A stretch of DNA of 57,311 nucleotides from Nitrospirota bacterium (GTDB taxonomy: Bacteria; Nitrospirota; Thermodesulfovibrionia; Thermodesulfovibrionales; SM23-35), in contig JACAFF010000004.1 of the NCBI GenBank assembly GCA_013388455.1, positions 1-57,311 on the forward strand, read 5' to 3'. A program made the translations under genes and the position numbers. Within the stretch, counting starts at the first letter, position 1; every line of letters starts with the position of its first letter. The notes below the pieces were generated by a model that ran no database searches, was not told the origin of the DNA, and saw nothing but the letters and a program-made list of their open reading frames with translations. Below, in pieces: positions 35,601 through 47,331 of the stretch.

Positions 35601-36377
35601 CTATAACCTCACCATATAAAGAAAATATTCAACATTTCCTTTTTGTCCGCTAATAGGACATTTAAATACTCCAATAGTTTTTAGACCAAGACTTTCGAAA
35701 TGTTTCTGTATATCATTTACAGCTTTCAGTCTCTTATCCTCGTCCTTTACAATTCCACCTCTGCCAACTTCTCCTTTGCCAACTTCAAACTGGGGTTTTA
35801 CCAATGAAAGAACTTCACCATTCCTATTAAGAAAATGTAATACTGCATTAATAACTTTTTTGAGAGATATAAATGATATGTCTATTACAGCCATATCAAT
35901 ATTTCTATTTTTTAGTTCTTCAAAATCTTGACCTCTATATCTTGAGTCTTTATGCCAATCAATCCTGTCAAGATATCTTACATTTGTTCTTTCCATAATG
36001 ATTACCCTTGGGTCTTTTCTGAGTAACCATGCAAGCTGTCCATAACCAACATCTATACAAAATACCTTTTTCGCACCCATCTTCAATAAACAATCAGTGA
36101 AACCCCCTGTTGATGCACCAACATCCATTATGATTCTATTGCTTACATTTATATTAAAAAAGTTTATTGCAGATTCGAGCTTAAGTCCCCCTCTACTTAC
36201 ATAAGGAAAATCTACTTCATTGAGAAATATTTTTGCATCTTCACTTACAGCAGTTCCAGCCTTTGTTATCTTTTCACCATTGACAAATACCTTTCCCTCC
36301 AGAATAAGGGCTTTAGCCATTTCTCTGCTTTCGACAAGTCCCCTTGAAACTATAAGTTTATCCAGTCGTTCTTTCAA
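35601..36377 (-). CDS. tlyA: TlyA family rRNA (cytidine-2'-O)-methyltransferase
   Basis: A 258-aa protein with an N-terminal S4 RNA-binding domain (RLDKLIVSRGLVESREMAKALI, residues 3-25) and an FtsJ-like methyltransferase domain. The SAM loop is MDVGASTGGFTDCLL near 85, followed by CIDVGYGQLAW, AVIDISFISL and SLVKPQFEVGKGEVGRGG. In mycobacteria TlyA methylates 16S and 23S rRNA and may also act as a haemolysin. Its ATG overlaps the dxs stop by four bases, an order common in bacteria. Confidence 0.95.
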   Translation of the reverse strand: MKERLDKLIVSRGLVESREMAKALILEGKVFVNGEKITKAGTAVSEDAKIFLNEVDFPYVSRGGLKLESAINFFNINVSNRIIMDVGASTGGFTDCLLKMGAKKVFCIDVGYGQLAWLLRKDPRVIIMERTNVRYLDRIDWHKDSRYRGQDFEELKNRNIDMAVIDISFISLKKVINAVLHFLNRNGEVLSLVKPQFEVGKGEVGRGGIVKDEDKRLKAVNDIQKHFESLGLKTIGVFKCPISGQKGNVEYFLYMVRL

Positions 36378-38260
36378 AATCTGTATACTGGTTCTTTTAG
36401 AAAGGAACTAACAATAGATGATATACTGTCTTCATCGAGCCCATAAATTCTTCTCAATTCATTTGTATCACCATGTTCTACAAAGATATCCGGGATGCCC
36501 AATCTCTTTAACCTTACATTAAATAGACCCATTTCATTGAAGAGTTCAAGAACGGCACTTCCAAAACCTCCCATAATAACATTGTCTTCAACAGTAATAA
36601 TTCTCTGAATTAGAGACGCAACTTTTGATAAAAGCTTTCTGTCTAAAGGTTTTATAAATCTTGCATTTATTACCATTGGATTTATTCCTTCTTTCTCAAG
36701 CTTTTCAGCAGCTTTTAAAACTGTAAAGACTGTATTTCCTATACCAATCAGGGCTATATCTGTTCCATCTTTAAGAATTTCAGACTCTCCAATCTTGAAT
36801 AATGACTGAAATTTTTGACTTTCATTGAAAATTGGTATTCTTCCTTTTGGATATCTTATAGCTACAGGACCATTATACTCTAATGCTATTTTTAACATCA
36901 TTTTTAATTCAAGGGCATCCTTTGGCGCCATTACAACTAAGTTTGGTATATGCCTTAAATAGGACAGGTCAAAAATACCGTTATGTGTAGGCCCATCTTC
37001 ACCAACAATGCCTGCTCTATCTATAGCAAAGACAACATGAAGTTTCTGAAGACAAATATCGTGGACAATCTGATCATATGCCCTTTGAAGGAATGTTGAA
37101 TAAATAGCAACAACTGGCTTTAAACCCTGTGTTGCAAGTCCAGCAGCAAATGTTAAAGCATGCTGTTCTGCTATTCCGACATCATAAAATCTATTGGGAA
37201 ATCTTCTGGCAAAGTAATCGAGACCCGTCCCCTCTTTCATAGCTGCTGTAATCGCAATAATCTTTTCATCTTTTTCAGCAAGGTCTATCAGTGCATCTCC
37301 AAACACATCACTATAATTTTGACCTTGAGTTTCAATAGGCTCACCCGTTTCGATTTTAAAAGGTCCTATCCCATGATATATTGAGGGGTTTTTCTCTGAA
37401 AATTCATAACCCTTGCCTTTTTTTGTTATTACATGAATTAGGATAGGACTTTGAATATTTTTTATACGCCTTAATGTATCTATTAAAAGTTCAATATTGT
37501 GACCATCTATTGGACCAACATATGTGAACCCGAGTTCTTCAAACAGTAATCCTGGTAAAATAAGTCCCTTTAAAACTTCTTCTGTTTTCTGAGCAATCTT
37601 TGCTGCCTTCCCACCTAATTTTGGGATTCCCTCAAGAAATGACTTTGTATCTCTTTTGAACTTCTGATATCTTTCAGCAGTAAGTATTCTGTTTAGATAA
37701 GCTGAGAGTGCTCCAACATTTGGAGAAATGGACATTTCATTGTCATTTAAAATGACTATCAGGTCTTTTTTGAGACTTCCAGCATTATTCAATCCTTCAA
37801 GAGCAAGTCCCCCGGTCATTGCGCCATCACCTATTACTGCTACAATCTTAAAATCCTCTCTGTTTTTATCTCGACCTTCTATAATTCCAAGTGCTGCAGA
37901 AATTGATGTAGAACTGTGTCCTGTACCGAAAGCATCGTGCTCGCTTTCATCTCTTCTGGGAAATCCTGAGATACCTTTTAACTTTCTCAAATCTGCAAGT
38001 CTCTTGTATCTTCCTGTCAGAAGCTTATGTGTATATGATTGATGACCAACATCCCATATTATCTTATCTCTTGGAGAATCAAAAACATAATGCAGAGATA
38101 TTGTTAATTCCACCACCCCGAGATTTGATGACAGATGTCCACCATTTCTTGAGATTCGATATATCAGGGTATCCCTTATCTCTTTAGCAAGTATTTTGAG
38201 TTCTGATATTGAAAGTTTCTTTAAATCTAAAGGTGATTCTATATTTTCAAGATACATCAT
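36374..38260 (-). CDS. dxs: 1-deoxy-D-xylulose-5-phosphate synthase
   Basis: A 628-aa thiamine-diphosphate enzyme that condenses pyruvate and glyceraldehyde 3-phosphate, the first step of the MEP isoprenoid pathway. GHQSYTHKLLTGR near residue 70, the ThDP motif VIGDGAMTGGLALEGLNNAG near 142-161, DGHN near 258, GIAEQHALTFAAG near 366 and the transketolase C-terminal domain are all present. The length is typical (about 620-640). Overlapping ATGA junctions with ispA and tlyA indicate tight co-expression. Confidence 0.98.
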   Translation of the reverse strand: MMYLENIESPLDLKKLSISELKILAKEIRDTLIYRISRNGGHLSSNLGVVELTISLHYVFDSPRDKIIWDVGHQSYTHKLLTGRYKRLADLRKLKGISGFPRRDESEHDAFGTGHSSTSISAALGIIEGRDKNREDFKIVAVIGDGAMTGGLALEGLNNAGSLKKDLIVILNDNEMSISPNVGALSAYLNRILTAERYQKFKRDTKSFLEGIPKLGGKAAKIAQKTEEVLKGLILPGLLFEELGFTYVGPIDGHNIELLIDTLRRIKNIQSPILIHVITKKGKGYEFSEKNPSIYHGIGPFKIETGEPIETQGQNYSDVFGDALIDLAEKDEKIIAITAAMKEGTGLDYFARRFPNRFYDVGIAEQHALTFAAGLATQGLKPVVAIYSTFLQRAYDQIVHDICLQKLHVVFAIDRAGIVGEDGPTHNGIFDLSYLRHIPNLVVMAPKDALELKMMLKIALEYNGPVAIRYPKGRIPIFNESQKFQSLFKIGESEILKDGTDIALIGIGNTVFTVLKAAEKLEKEGINPMVINARFIKPLDRKLLSKVASLIQRIITVEDNVIMGGFGSAVLELFNEMGLFNVRLKRLGIPDIFVEHGDTNELRRIYGLDEDSISSIVSSFLKEPVYRF

Positions 38261-39147
38261 GCTTTCCTTTCATATAGATAAATTGCTAACTTCCTCAAAA
38301 TATCTGCTTTATGTGAAAATATACTGAGGGAGTCTATAGCAGTTGTTATTAAATCCTTAGCCCTGTTACGAGATCCTGTTATGCCAAGGACTGCCGGATA
38401 TGTCATCTTCTTTTTCTTTATGTCAGAACCTGCTGTTTTACCTAAAGTGTCTGTAGTCCCTTCAATATCCAGTATATCATCAATAATCTGAAAAGCAAGT
38501 CCTAAATTGGTGCCATAGTCTGTAATTGCCTTTATCTGCATCTTATCTGCATTTGCAAGTAAAGCTCCAATCTTTACTGAAGCTGTAATTAGAGCTGCTG
38601 TTTTATGCTTATGAATAAATTGGACCTTGTCTTCATCAGGTTTATCATTTTCAGAGATTATATCCTGAGCCTGACCTCCAACCATTCCATGAATACCTGC
38701 AGCTATTGCAACTTCACGAATTACTTTTATTAGCGTTGTGGGTTTTATTATAGTAAAGTCAGTATTTTTTTTTACCATCATATAAAAAGCCTCCGTAAGG
38801 AGTGCGTCTCCTGCAAGGATTGCCATTGCTTCTCCAAAAACCTTATGATTTGTTCTTTTTCCACGTCTCAGGTCATCATTATCCATTGCGGGCAAATCAT
38901 CATGTATAAGGGAATATGTATGTATAAGCTCAAGTGCTGCTGCTTGAGGAATTATATTTTTAGATTTTCCTCCACATGCCTCATGAGAAGCAAATGCAAG
39001 TATAGGTCTTACTCTCTTCCCACCAGCAAATAATGAATATGTTATTGAACGATGGAGTATAGAAGGTTCAAATATAGTATCAAAATAAGATTTTAAATAT
39101 GAGTCAATTAATTCACGCTTTTCTCGTAAATAAGCTTTTATGTCCAT
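38257..39147 (-). CDS. ispA: Polyprenyl (farnesyl/geranylgeranyl) diphosphate synthase
   Basis: A 296-aa trans-prenyltransferase. The first aspartate-rich motif is LIHDDLPAMDNDDLRRGKRT near residues 81-100 and the second is FQIIDDILDIEGT near 220. GGKRVRPILAFAS near 43 is the basic diphosphate-binding segment. The insertion DDLPAMD marks a bacterial FPP synthase-type enzyme. It provides prenyl chains for undecaprenyl-P, quinones and tRNA. It lies upstream of dxs, the usual pair. Confidence 0.95.
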   Translation of the reverse strand: MDIKAYLREKRELIDSYLKSYFDTIFEPSILHRSITYSLFAGGKRVRPILAFASHEACGGKSKNIIPQAAALELIHTYSLIHDDLPAMDNDDLRRGKRTNHKVFGEAMAILAGDALLTEAFYMMVKKNTDFTIIKPTTLIKVIREVAIAAGIHGMVGGQAQDIISENDKPDEDKVQFIHKHKTAALITASVKIGALLANADKMQIKAITDYGTNLGLAFQIIDDILDIEGTTDTLGKTAGSDIKKKKMTYPAVLGITGSRNRAKDLITTAIDSLSIFSHKADILRKLAIYLYERKA

Positions 39148-39159
39148 TTTATCTAAAAA

Positions 39160-40701
39160 TCACTCCCATTCGATTGTACTTGGAGGTTTTGAACTGATAT
39201 CATAAACTACCCTGTTTACACCTCTTACTTCATTAATGATTCTGTTTGAAATCCTTTCCAGAATATCATATGGAATTCTGACCCAGTCTGCAGTCATACC
39301 ATCAAGACTGTGGACAGCTCTAACAGCTATTACGTTTTCATATGTTCTTTCATCTCCCATAACACCAACACTCTTAACAGGTAAAAGTACCGCAAATGCC
39401 TGCCACATCTTTTTATACAACCCTGCTTTTTTTATTTCTTCAAGAACAATTGTATCAGCTTTTCTTAATATATCACATCTTTCCTTTGTTACTTCTCCAA
39501 TTACACGTATTGCAAGCCCAGGACCTGGGAATGGATGACGGTTTATAATCTCCTCAGGAATTTTAAGTTCCTTTCCTAAAACACGCACCTCATCTTTGAA
39601 CAATTCTCTCAGAGGTTCTATTAGTTTTAACTTCATCCTTTTCAGCAATCCTCCAACATTGTGGTGGCTCTTAATTGTAGCCGATGGTCCTTTAAAAGGT
39701 AAGCTTTCAATAACATCAGGGTATAAAGTTCCCTGTGCAAGAAATTCAACCCCTTTAATCTTAACAGCCTCTTCTTCAAATACTTTTATGAACTGATTAC
39801 CTATAATCTTCCTCTTTTTTTCTGGATCTTTCACCCCTTCTAACTTTTTCAGAAATCTTTCAGATGCATCAACACAGTCTATATTCATATGAAAATATCT
39901 TCTCAATGTTTCTTCAACCTTTTTTGCCTCACCCGTCCTCAATACTCCATTATCGACAAAGATACACGTTAATTGATCACCGATAGCTTCATGCACGAGA
40001 ACTGCTGTAACAGTAGAATCAACCCCTCCACTGATACCACATACAACCTTTTTTTTTCCAACCATCTCTTTTATTTCTTTAGTGGCCGTCTCAATAAAAG
40101 ACTTCATTGTCCATAATGGTTTGCAACCGCATATCTTGAATATAAAGTTTTTAAGAATTTTATTGCCCATCTGAGTATGAACAACCTCAGGATGAAATTG
40201 TAATGCAAAAAATTTCTTTTTTGTATGAGCCATTGCTGCTATCGGAGAATTATCAGTATGTGCTAAAATCTGGAAATCTGGAGGGCAACGCTCAATACGA
40301 TCACCATGACTCATCCAGACTATACTTCTTTTTGGTATATCATCAAAGATTTTGCCGTTTCTATTAATTATTAGTTCTGCCTTGCCATATTCTCTTTGTT
40401 GTGCCTTTGCAACTTTTCCGCCAAGACAGTGCGCCATAATCTGCATACCATAACAAATGCCAAGAACCGGGATATTAAGTTCAAATATTGTTAGGTCAGG
40501 AATCGGTGCTTTTAAATCATATACGCTCGATGGTCCACCTGAAAGAACTATTCCTTTTGGTTTAAATTGTTCTATTTTTTCAAAAGGAAAGTTATATGGA
40601 TAAATTTCAGAATATACTTTGAACTCTCTAATACGTCTTGCAATTAATTGTGAATATTGAGAGCCAAAATCGAGGACTAATATTTTTTCACTATAAGTCA
40701 T
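39160..40701 (-). CDS. guaA: GMP synthase (glutamine-hydrolysing)
   Basis: A 513-aa enzyme that aminates XMP to GMP. The N-terminal class I amidotransferase has [33 protein letters not shown] with the catalytic Cys, and [10 protein letters not shown]. The ATP-pyrophosphatase domain has the P-loop [12 protein letters not shown] near residue 225, and the dimerisation domain ends KPPSTIEWE as in orthologs. It appears to be the first gene of the long operon running to the polyamine genes. guaB lies 268 bases upstream, separated by a repeat. Confidence 0.98.
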   Translation of the reverse strand: MTYSEKILVLDFGSQYSQLIARRIREFKVYSEIYPYNFPFEKIEQFKPKGIVLSGGPSSVYDLKAPIPDLTIFELNIPVLGICYGMQIMAHCLGGKVAKAQQREYGKAELIINRNGKIFDDIPKRSIVWMSHGDRIERCPPDFQILAHTDNSPIAAMAHTKKKFFALQFHPEVVHTQMGNKILKNFIFKICGCKPLWTMKSFIETATKEIKEMVGKKKVVCGISGGVDSTVTAVLVHEAIGDQLTCIFVDNGVLRTGEAKKVEETLRRYFHMNIDCVDASERFLKKLEGVKDPEKKRKIIGNQFIKVFEEEAVKIKGVEFLAQGTLYPDVIESLPFKGPSATIKSHHNVGGLLKRMKLKLIEPLRELFKDEVRVLGKELKIPEEIINRHPFPGPGLAIRVIGEVTKERCDILRKADTIVLEEIKKAGLYKKMWQAFAVLLPVKSVGVMGDERTYENVIAVRAVHSLDGMTADWVRIPYDILERISNRIINEVRGVNRVVYDISSKPPSTIEWE

Positions 40702-40754
40702 TTGTCATTAATTACTTTTATTAGCCCTGATTATTCATAAACTATGGTTAATCA

Positions 40755-40894
40755 GACAGGACATAGTATTTATGCTCATTCTCAGTCTTCGACCTCCTAG
40801 GTATCTCGCCTCAATCCCCCCTTTAATTCCCCCTTGCTAAGGGGGTATATTTGAATACCGGTGAAATAAATCCGCTAAAATACTATGTCCTGTC
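40755..40894. repeat. 140-bp MITE-like element with 17-bp perfect inverted termini, copy B
   Basis: It starts with GACAGGACATAGTATTT (40755-40771) and ends with the exact reverse complement (40878-40894). The interior has no ORF but holds a CCCCCTTGC-TAAGGGGG type hairpin. A decayed, inverted copy lies at 31812-31951. The element lies between guaB and guaA. No clear target-site duplication is seen. The rest of the gap 40702-40969 holds nothing else recognisable. Confidence 0.92.
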
Positions 40895-40969
40895 TATATC
40901 TTAAAAATTTTCATATAAAATGAATTAGCACATTTAATAACTATTGACTTATAACTCATGATTTTACTG

Positions 40970-42459
<1,490 letters not shown>

Positions 42460-42520
42460 TTTGACATCCTTTAAAGCAATTTGTCAAAATTAATTTATAT
42501 ACAAAATTCGAAAGAAAATT

Positions 42521-44308
42521 ATGTCCAAAAATATACGTAATTTTTCAATAATAGCTCATATTGATCATGGCAAATCCACACTCGCTGACAGGATACTCGA
42601 ATATACAGGAGCTCTTGGCGCAAAGGAAATGACCGACCAGGTTCTTGACTCCATGGATCTTGAAAGAGAAAGAGGGATTACAATTAAGGCTCACACAGTA
42701 AGATTAAAATATCGAGCAGAAGACGGTCAGGAATATATTTTAAATCTTATTGATACTCCAGGGCATGTGGATTTTTCCTACGAGGTTTCAAGGAGTCTTG
42801 CTTCATGCGAAGGTGCTTTGCTTGTTGTTGATGCATCACAAGGTGTCGAAGCACAGACAGTTGCTAATGCTTATCTTGCTCTGGAACATAATCTTGAGAT
42901 GATTCCAATTATAAACAAGATAGACCTTCCAAGTGCTGAACCTGAAAAGACAAAAGAACAGATTGAAGATGCAATTGGCATTGACTGTTCCGATGCAATT
43001 CTAACAAGCGCAAAAGAGGGAATAGGAACTAAAAAAATTCTTGAATCAATTATTAAGAATATCCCTCCACCAGAAGGCGATGATCAAAAACCTCTAAAAG
43101 CCCTTATTTTTGACTCCTGGTTTGATAATTATCAGGGAGTAATAGTTCTTGTGAGAATATTTGATGGCTATATCAAAGCTGGTAAAAGAATCAAACTAAT
43201 GGCAACAGATAACGTATTCGAAGTATCCAGTGTAGGAATCTTTTCGCCAAAGATGGAGTCTGTCAATATTCTTTGTTCTGGTGAGGTAGGGTATATCATA
43301 GCAGGCATTAAAAATGTAACAGAAACCAAGATAGGAGATACTATAACCGATGCAGATGACCCTGCTAAAGAACCGTGTCCTGGATATAAGGACATCAAAC
43401 CAATGGTTTTCTGTGGTATCTATCCGACCAGTCCTCATCAATATGAAAATCTTAGAGATGCTATGAACAAATTAAGACTGAATGATGCATCATTCAGTTA
43501 TGAACCCGAAACATCTTTAGCACTAGGTTTTGGTTTCAGATGCGGTTTCCTTGGATTGCTTCATATGGAGATTATACGTGAAAGACTTGAAAGGGAATTT
43601 AATCTCTCACTTTTAAGCACTGCACCAACTGTTATTTATAGAGTTACAAAATCAAAGGACGATATCTTTTTTATAGAAAATCCTGCTTTATTGCCAGATC
43701 ATTATGAAAAAATAGAAGAACCTGTTGTAATTGCAACAGTCTTTTCTCCTAAGGATTTTATTGGACCAATTCTTGATTTATGTCAGGAAAAAAGAGGTAT
43801 TCAGAAAAATTTTACATTTATCGGCAAAGACAGGATTAGAGTGGAGTATGAACTACCTCTCAATGAGATATTATGGGATTTCTATAACCGTTTAAAATCT
43901 ATTTCAAAGGGATACGCATCTTTAGACTATGACTTTTTAGGATACAGGGAATCCGATCTTGTAAAACTTAATATTCTACTTAATGGGGAATTAGTAGATG
44001 CTCTCTCTTTGATAGTTCACAGGGAAAATGCTTATTATAAAGGACGTGATTTATGTGAAAGGCTGAAAGATGTCATTCCACGACAATTGTTTGAAGTTAT
44101 CATACAGGCGTCTATTGGAAATAAAATTATAGCAAGAGAAAGTATAAGACCACTCAGGAAAGACGTTACTTCCAAATGCTATGGTGGTGACATTACACGA
44201 AAAAGAAAGCTGCTTGAAAAACAGAGAGAAGGCAAGAAAAAAATGAAACAATTCGGGAAGGTCGAACTTCCTCAGGAGGCCTTTTTAGCTGTCTTAAAAG
44301 TTAGATGA
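42521..44308 (+). CDS. lepA: Elongation factor 4 (LepA)
   Basis: A 595-aa translational GTPase that acts on stalled or paused ribosomes. The G motifs are seen in order: [16 protein letters not shown] (G1), [10 protein letters not shown] (G2), [10 protein letters not shown] (G3), [10 protein letters not shown] (G4) and TSAKEGIG (G5). The EF-G-like domains III and V and the LepA-specific C-terminal domain ([20 protein letters not shown], ending [16 protein letters not shown]) follow. The length is normal. hemW follows after 13 bases, an order shared by many bacteria. Confidence 0.98.
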   Translation: MSKNIRNFSIIAHIDHGKSTLADRILEYTGALGAKEMTDQVLDSMDLERERGITIKAHTVRLKYRAEDGQEYILNLIDTPGHVDFSYEVSRSLASCEGALLVVDASQGVEAQTVANAYLALEHNLEMIPIINKIDLPSAEPEKTKEQIEDAIGIDCSDAILTSAKEGIGTKKILESIIKNIPPPEGDDQKPLKALIFDSWFDNYQGVIVLVRIFDGYIKAGKRIKLMATDNVFEVSSVGIFSPKMESVNILCSGEVGYIIAGIKNVTETKIGDTITDADDPAKEPCPGYKDIKPMVFCGIYPTSPHQYENLRDAMNKLRLNDASFSYEPETSLALGFGFRCGFLGLLHMEIIRERLEREFNLSLLSTAPTVIYRVTKSKDDIFFIENPALLPDHYEKIEEPVVIATVFSPKDFIGPILDLCQEKRGIQKNFTFIGKDRIRVEYELPLNEILWDFYNRLKSISKGYASLDYDFLGYRESDLVKLNILLNGELVDALSLIVHRENAYYKGRDLCERLKDVIPRQLFEVIIQASIGNKIIARESIRPLRKDVTSKCYGGDITRKRKLLEKQREGKKKMKQFGKVELPQEAFLAVLKVR

Positions 44309-44321
44309 CAGGCAAATCTCA

Positions 44322-45467
44322 ATGGTTGAATTCTTATACATTCATATACCGTTCTGTATAAAGAAATGTCTTTATTGTGATTTTATATCAATTCCCTATA
44401 ATATATCGTTAGTAGAAGATTATATTAATGCCTTATGCAAGGAATTAACCCTTAAAAAACATCTGGCTAAAACTCTAAAATCTATTTACATCGGTGGCGG
44501 CACACCTTCCATTTTATCTGAAAAATGCTTTCAGCAAATATTCTTATGTTTAAAAGACAATTATAATCTCTCATCATATATTGAAATAACCGTAGAAGTA
44601 AATCCAGGAATGTTTAATGAATCAAAACTTACCAATCTGCTTTCTTTGGGTGTTAATAGGATAAGCATTGGTATTCAGTCATTTGATAACAGAGAATTGC
44701 AAATACTCGGAAGGATTCATAACTCAGCAGATGCAATAAAAGCAATTACACTGATAAAAAAATCTGGGCTTAAAAACTATTCGATCGATTTAATGTATGG
44801 GATACCAGGACAGACAATAGATTCGTGGAAGAAATCTTTATCAAAAGCGATTGCATTTTCACCAAGCCATATCTCTGCTTATGAACTTACTCTCGAAGAA
44901 AATACACCACTATTTGAGATAATAAAAAAATGGAAGAATAAAGGAACTTCAAGAAAATTAAAAATGTTAGATGAAGACATAATCCTTCAAATGTATAACT
45001 ATACCATAGATTATTTAGCAAATTCTGGATTTGAACATTATGAAATATCAAATTTTGCAGTTCCAGGCTACAATTGTCTCCACAATATTAATTACTGGGA
45101 CAGAGGACAATATATCGGCACTGGAGTAGGAGCACATTCTTTTATCGGTAATTTACGTTCTGAAAATACAGGTAATATTTATCGTTATATAGAAGACCTT
45201 AGAAAAAGTAAAATTCCTGAAACATACTCCATACAATTAACTCCAGATGAATCACTAAAGGAACTCATATTCCTCGGGCTTAGAAAAAGAAAAGGAGTTA
45301 ATATTTCGAAATTAAAAGTTTTTAAACCAATCCTTCTTCAAGAATGTGAGGAGCTTTTCAAATTAGGGTATATGGTTATTGAAAAAGGTCACCTGAGATT
45401 GACAAGAAAAGGCATTAACATTTCTAATAAAATCGTGCTGGAAGTATTTGATAGTTTAGGTCTTTAA
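44322..45467 (+). CDS. hemW: Radical SAM family heme chaperone HemW
   Basis: A 381-aa protein starting LYIHIPFCIKKCLYCDF, with the C-x3-C-x2-C cluster motif plus the further Cys-Asp typical of HemW/HemN-like enzymes. IYIGGGTPS, EVNPG, RISIGIQSF and SIDLMYGIPGQT are the usual HemW segments. The HNxxYW signature is present as HNINYWDRGQYIGTGVGAHSF, which marks HemW rather than coproporphyrinogen dehydrogenase. It inserts heme into acceptor proteins. It lies downstream of lepA and 6 bases upstream of the Cys-rich gene. Confidence 0.94.
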   Translation: MVEFLYIHIPFCIKKCLYCDFISIPYNISLVEDYINALCKELTLKKHLAKTLKSIYIGGGTPSILSEKCFQQIFLCLKDNYNLSSYIEITVEVNPGMFNESKLTNLLSLGVNRISIGIQSFDNRELQILGRIHNSADAIKAITLIKKSGLKNYSIDLMYGIPGQTIDSWKKSLSKAIAFSPSHISAYELTLEENTPLFEIIKKWKNKGTSRKLKMLDEDIILQMYNYTIDYLANSGFEHYEISNFAVPGYNCLHNINYWDRGQYIGTGVGAHSFIGNLRSENTGNIYRYIEDLRKSKIPETYSIQLTPDESLKELIFLGLRKRKGVNISKLKVFKPILLQECEELFKLGYMVIEKGHLRLTRKGINISNKIVLEVFDSLGL

Positions 45468-45473
45468 ATTATT

Positions 45474-45995
45474 ATGACGCAATTTTTTAGAGCAAAATTT
45501 GAATACTTTAGAAATAATCTCAAACAACGAGATGAAGAGTTATATTATGAAGCGTTTAACTATCTCGAAGAAATCTTTCAAACAAATGGATTACAAAAAG
45601 TTAAAGAACTCGCAAAAATTTATCAATCAAATATTGAAGAAATAAGCCCATTCATTGAAAATGCAACACAAATAGTCTGCCCATCGTGTCAAGAAGTATG
45701 CTGTATCAATAAACATGGATATTATAATTTTGAAGATCTAATATATTTCCATGCTATAGAATTAAAACCTCCTGTTTATAAATCAGTTGGTAACGATTCA
45801 GAACCATGTCAGTTTCTAACCCCTGAAGGATGTTCCTTAAAGCGATCTCTTCGACCTTCGGGATGCAACTGGTATTTTTGCGATCCTTTACTCGAATATA
45901 TTGAAAATTTGCCTGAATATAATAAGTTTGATGATAAAATAAAATATTTAGCAGAAATCTGGATAATGATGATAGAAGAATTTTCTAATTTATAA
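45474..45995 (+). CDS. Cysteine-rich protein, YkgJ-like metal-binding domain
   Basis: A 173-aa soluble protein. The N-terminal half is helical and charged. From residue 68 there is a Cys cluster CPSCQEVCC, then CQFLTPEGCSLKRSLRPSGCNWYFC. The pattern CxxC...CC...C-x-L-x-EGC...RP-x-C is that of the YkgJ family, proposed to bind zinc or an iron-sulfur cluster. Function unknown. It sits between hemW and der with gaps of 6 and 9 bases, so it is co-transcribed with them. Confidence 0.75.
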   Translation: MTQFFRAKFEYFRNNLKQRDEELYYEAFNYLEEIFQTNGLQKVKELAKIYQSNIEEISPFIENATQIVCPSCQEVCCINKHGYYNFEDLIYFHAIELKPPVYKSVGNDSEPCQFLTPEGCSLKRSLRPSGCNWYFCDPLLEYIENLPEYNKFDDKIKYLAEIWIMMIEEFSNL

Positions 45996-46004
45996 ATATA
46001 TTGT

Positions 46005-47327
46005 ATGGCAAAACCAATTGTTGTCATAGTCGGAAGACCTAATGTAGGTAAATCCACGCTATTCAACAGGATGACACGAACAAATGCTGCTATCGTTGAA
46101 TCAATACCCGGTGTCACTCGTGATACAAACTACCTCGATACTGAATGGGAAGGCAAAAAATTCATTGTCGTTGATACAGGTGGCTTTTATGTAGCACCCC
46201 CAGAAAATATTTTCATGCAGGTAAAAGAACATGCTATGTTTGCTATTGAGGAAGGTGATATTGTAATCCATCTTCTTGATGGAAAAGATGGCCTTACTCC
46301 ATCTGATAAGGAACTTGCAAAAATGCTCAGGGCATCAGGGAAGAATATCCTCTGGGTTGTAAATAAAATTGACAGTCCAAAACATGAAGATAAGCTGCTG
46401 GATTTTTATGAGTTAGGCACTGATACACTGTTTCCTTTGTCAGCAATTACCGGTTATGGCTATAGCGATTTTATGGATAATCTTGTTTCATTTCTGCCTC
46501 ATACTATAGAACAAAAGCTTGATTATCCGAAGATTGCAGTAGTTGGAAGACCAAACGTTGGAAAGTCAACACTGGTGAATACTTTACTTGGGAAGAAAAG
46601 AATGATAGTAACTCCAGTCCCTGGAACAACAAGAGATGCGGTTGACAGTATATGTACTTATTACAAAAGGAAATACCTATTAATAGATACTGCAGGCATT
46701 AAAAGGAAAGATAAATTTGGATATTCACTTGAACGATTTTCTATGATAAGGGCACTGAGAAGTATTGAGAGATGTGATATAGCGCTGATTGTCCTTGATG
46801 CTGGTGATGGAATTGTTGAACAGGATCAGAAGATAGCAGGCATCGTAGAACGATATGGAAAAAGTGCATTGTTCCTCTTAAATAAATGGGACATTATTAA
46901 ATCTCCTGAAGATATGTATAAAACATTAACCCTTGAATTAAAGAGAAAGATGTGGTTTATGCAATATGCACCTGTTCTTACTATTTCAGCAACTGAAAAG
47001 ACAAGGGTAACAAAAATTTTTCACATCATTGATGAAATAATGGGAGAAAGGAGAAAGAGAATACCTACAGCAGAATTAAACAGATATTTTCGGGAGATCA
47101 ATGCTTCTCTATCACTACCACATTTTAAAGGCAGGCCCGTAAAACTTTATTATATTACTCAGATTAAGACCGAACCACCTTCTTTTACTGTTTTTACAAA
47201 TTATCCTGCTGCAATAAGCGAATCTCATATTCGTTTTATGGAAAAAGTTCTCCGTAATAATTTTTTATTCAGTGGAACACCTGTAAGGATCTACATAAAA
47301 GGAAGGGAAAAAGAAAAAAGAGGTTAA
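46005..47327 (+). CDS. der: Ribosome biogenesis GTPase Der (EngA)
   Basis: A 440-aa GTPase with two tandem G domains, needed for 50S subunit assembly. The first has VGRPNVGKSTLFNRM (residues 7-21), DTGG and NKID; the second has VGRPNVGKSTLVNTL near 182, DTAGI and NKWD. The C-terminal KH-like domain ends FSGTPVRIYIKGREK, as in orthologs. No Shine-Dalgarno site is seen; TATAAA at 45991-45996 ends eight bases before the ATG, so an internal leaderless start is possible in addition to read-through. Confidence 0.98.
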   Translation: MAKPIVVIVGRPNVGKSTLFNRMTRTNAAIVESIPGVTRDTNYLDTEWEGKKFIVVDTGGFYVAPPENIFMQVKEHAMFAIEEGDIVIHLLDGKDGLTPSDKELAKMLRASGKNILWVVNKIDSPKHEDKLLDFYELGTDTLFPLSAITGYGYSDFMDNLVSFLPHTIEQKLDYPKIAVVGRPNVGKSTLVNTLLGKKRMIVTPVPGTTRDAVDSICTYYKRKYLLIDTAGIKRKDKFGYSLERFSMIRALRSIERCDIALIVLDAGDGIVEQDQKIAGIVERYGKSALFLLNKWDIIKSPEDMYKTLTLELKRKMWFMQYAPVLTISATEKTRVTKIFHIIDEIMGERRKRIPTAELNRYFREINASLSLPHFKGRPVKLYYITQIKTEPPSFTVFTNYPAAISESHIRFMEKVLRNNFLFSGTPVRIYIKGREKEKRG

Positions 47328-47331
47328 TTAA

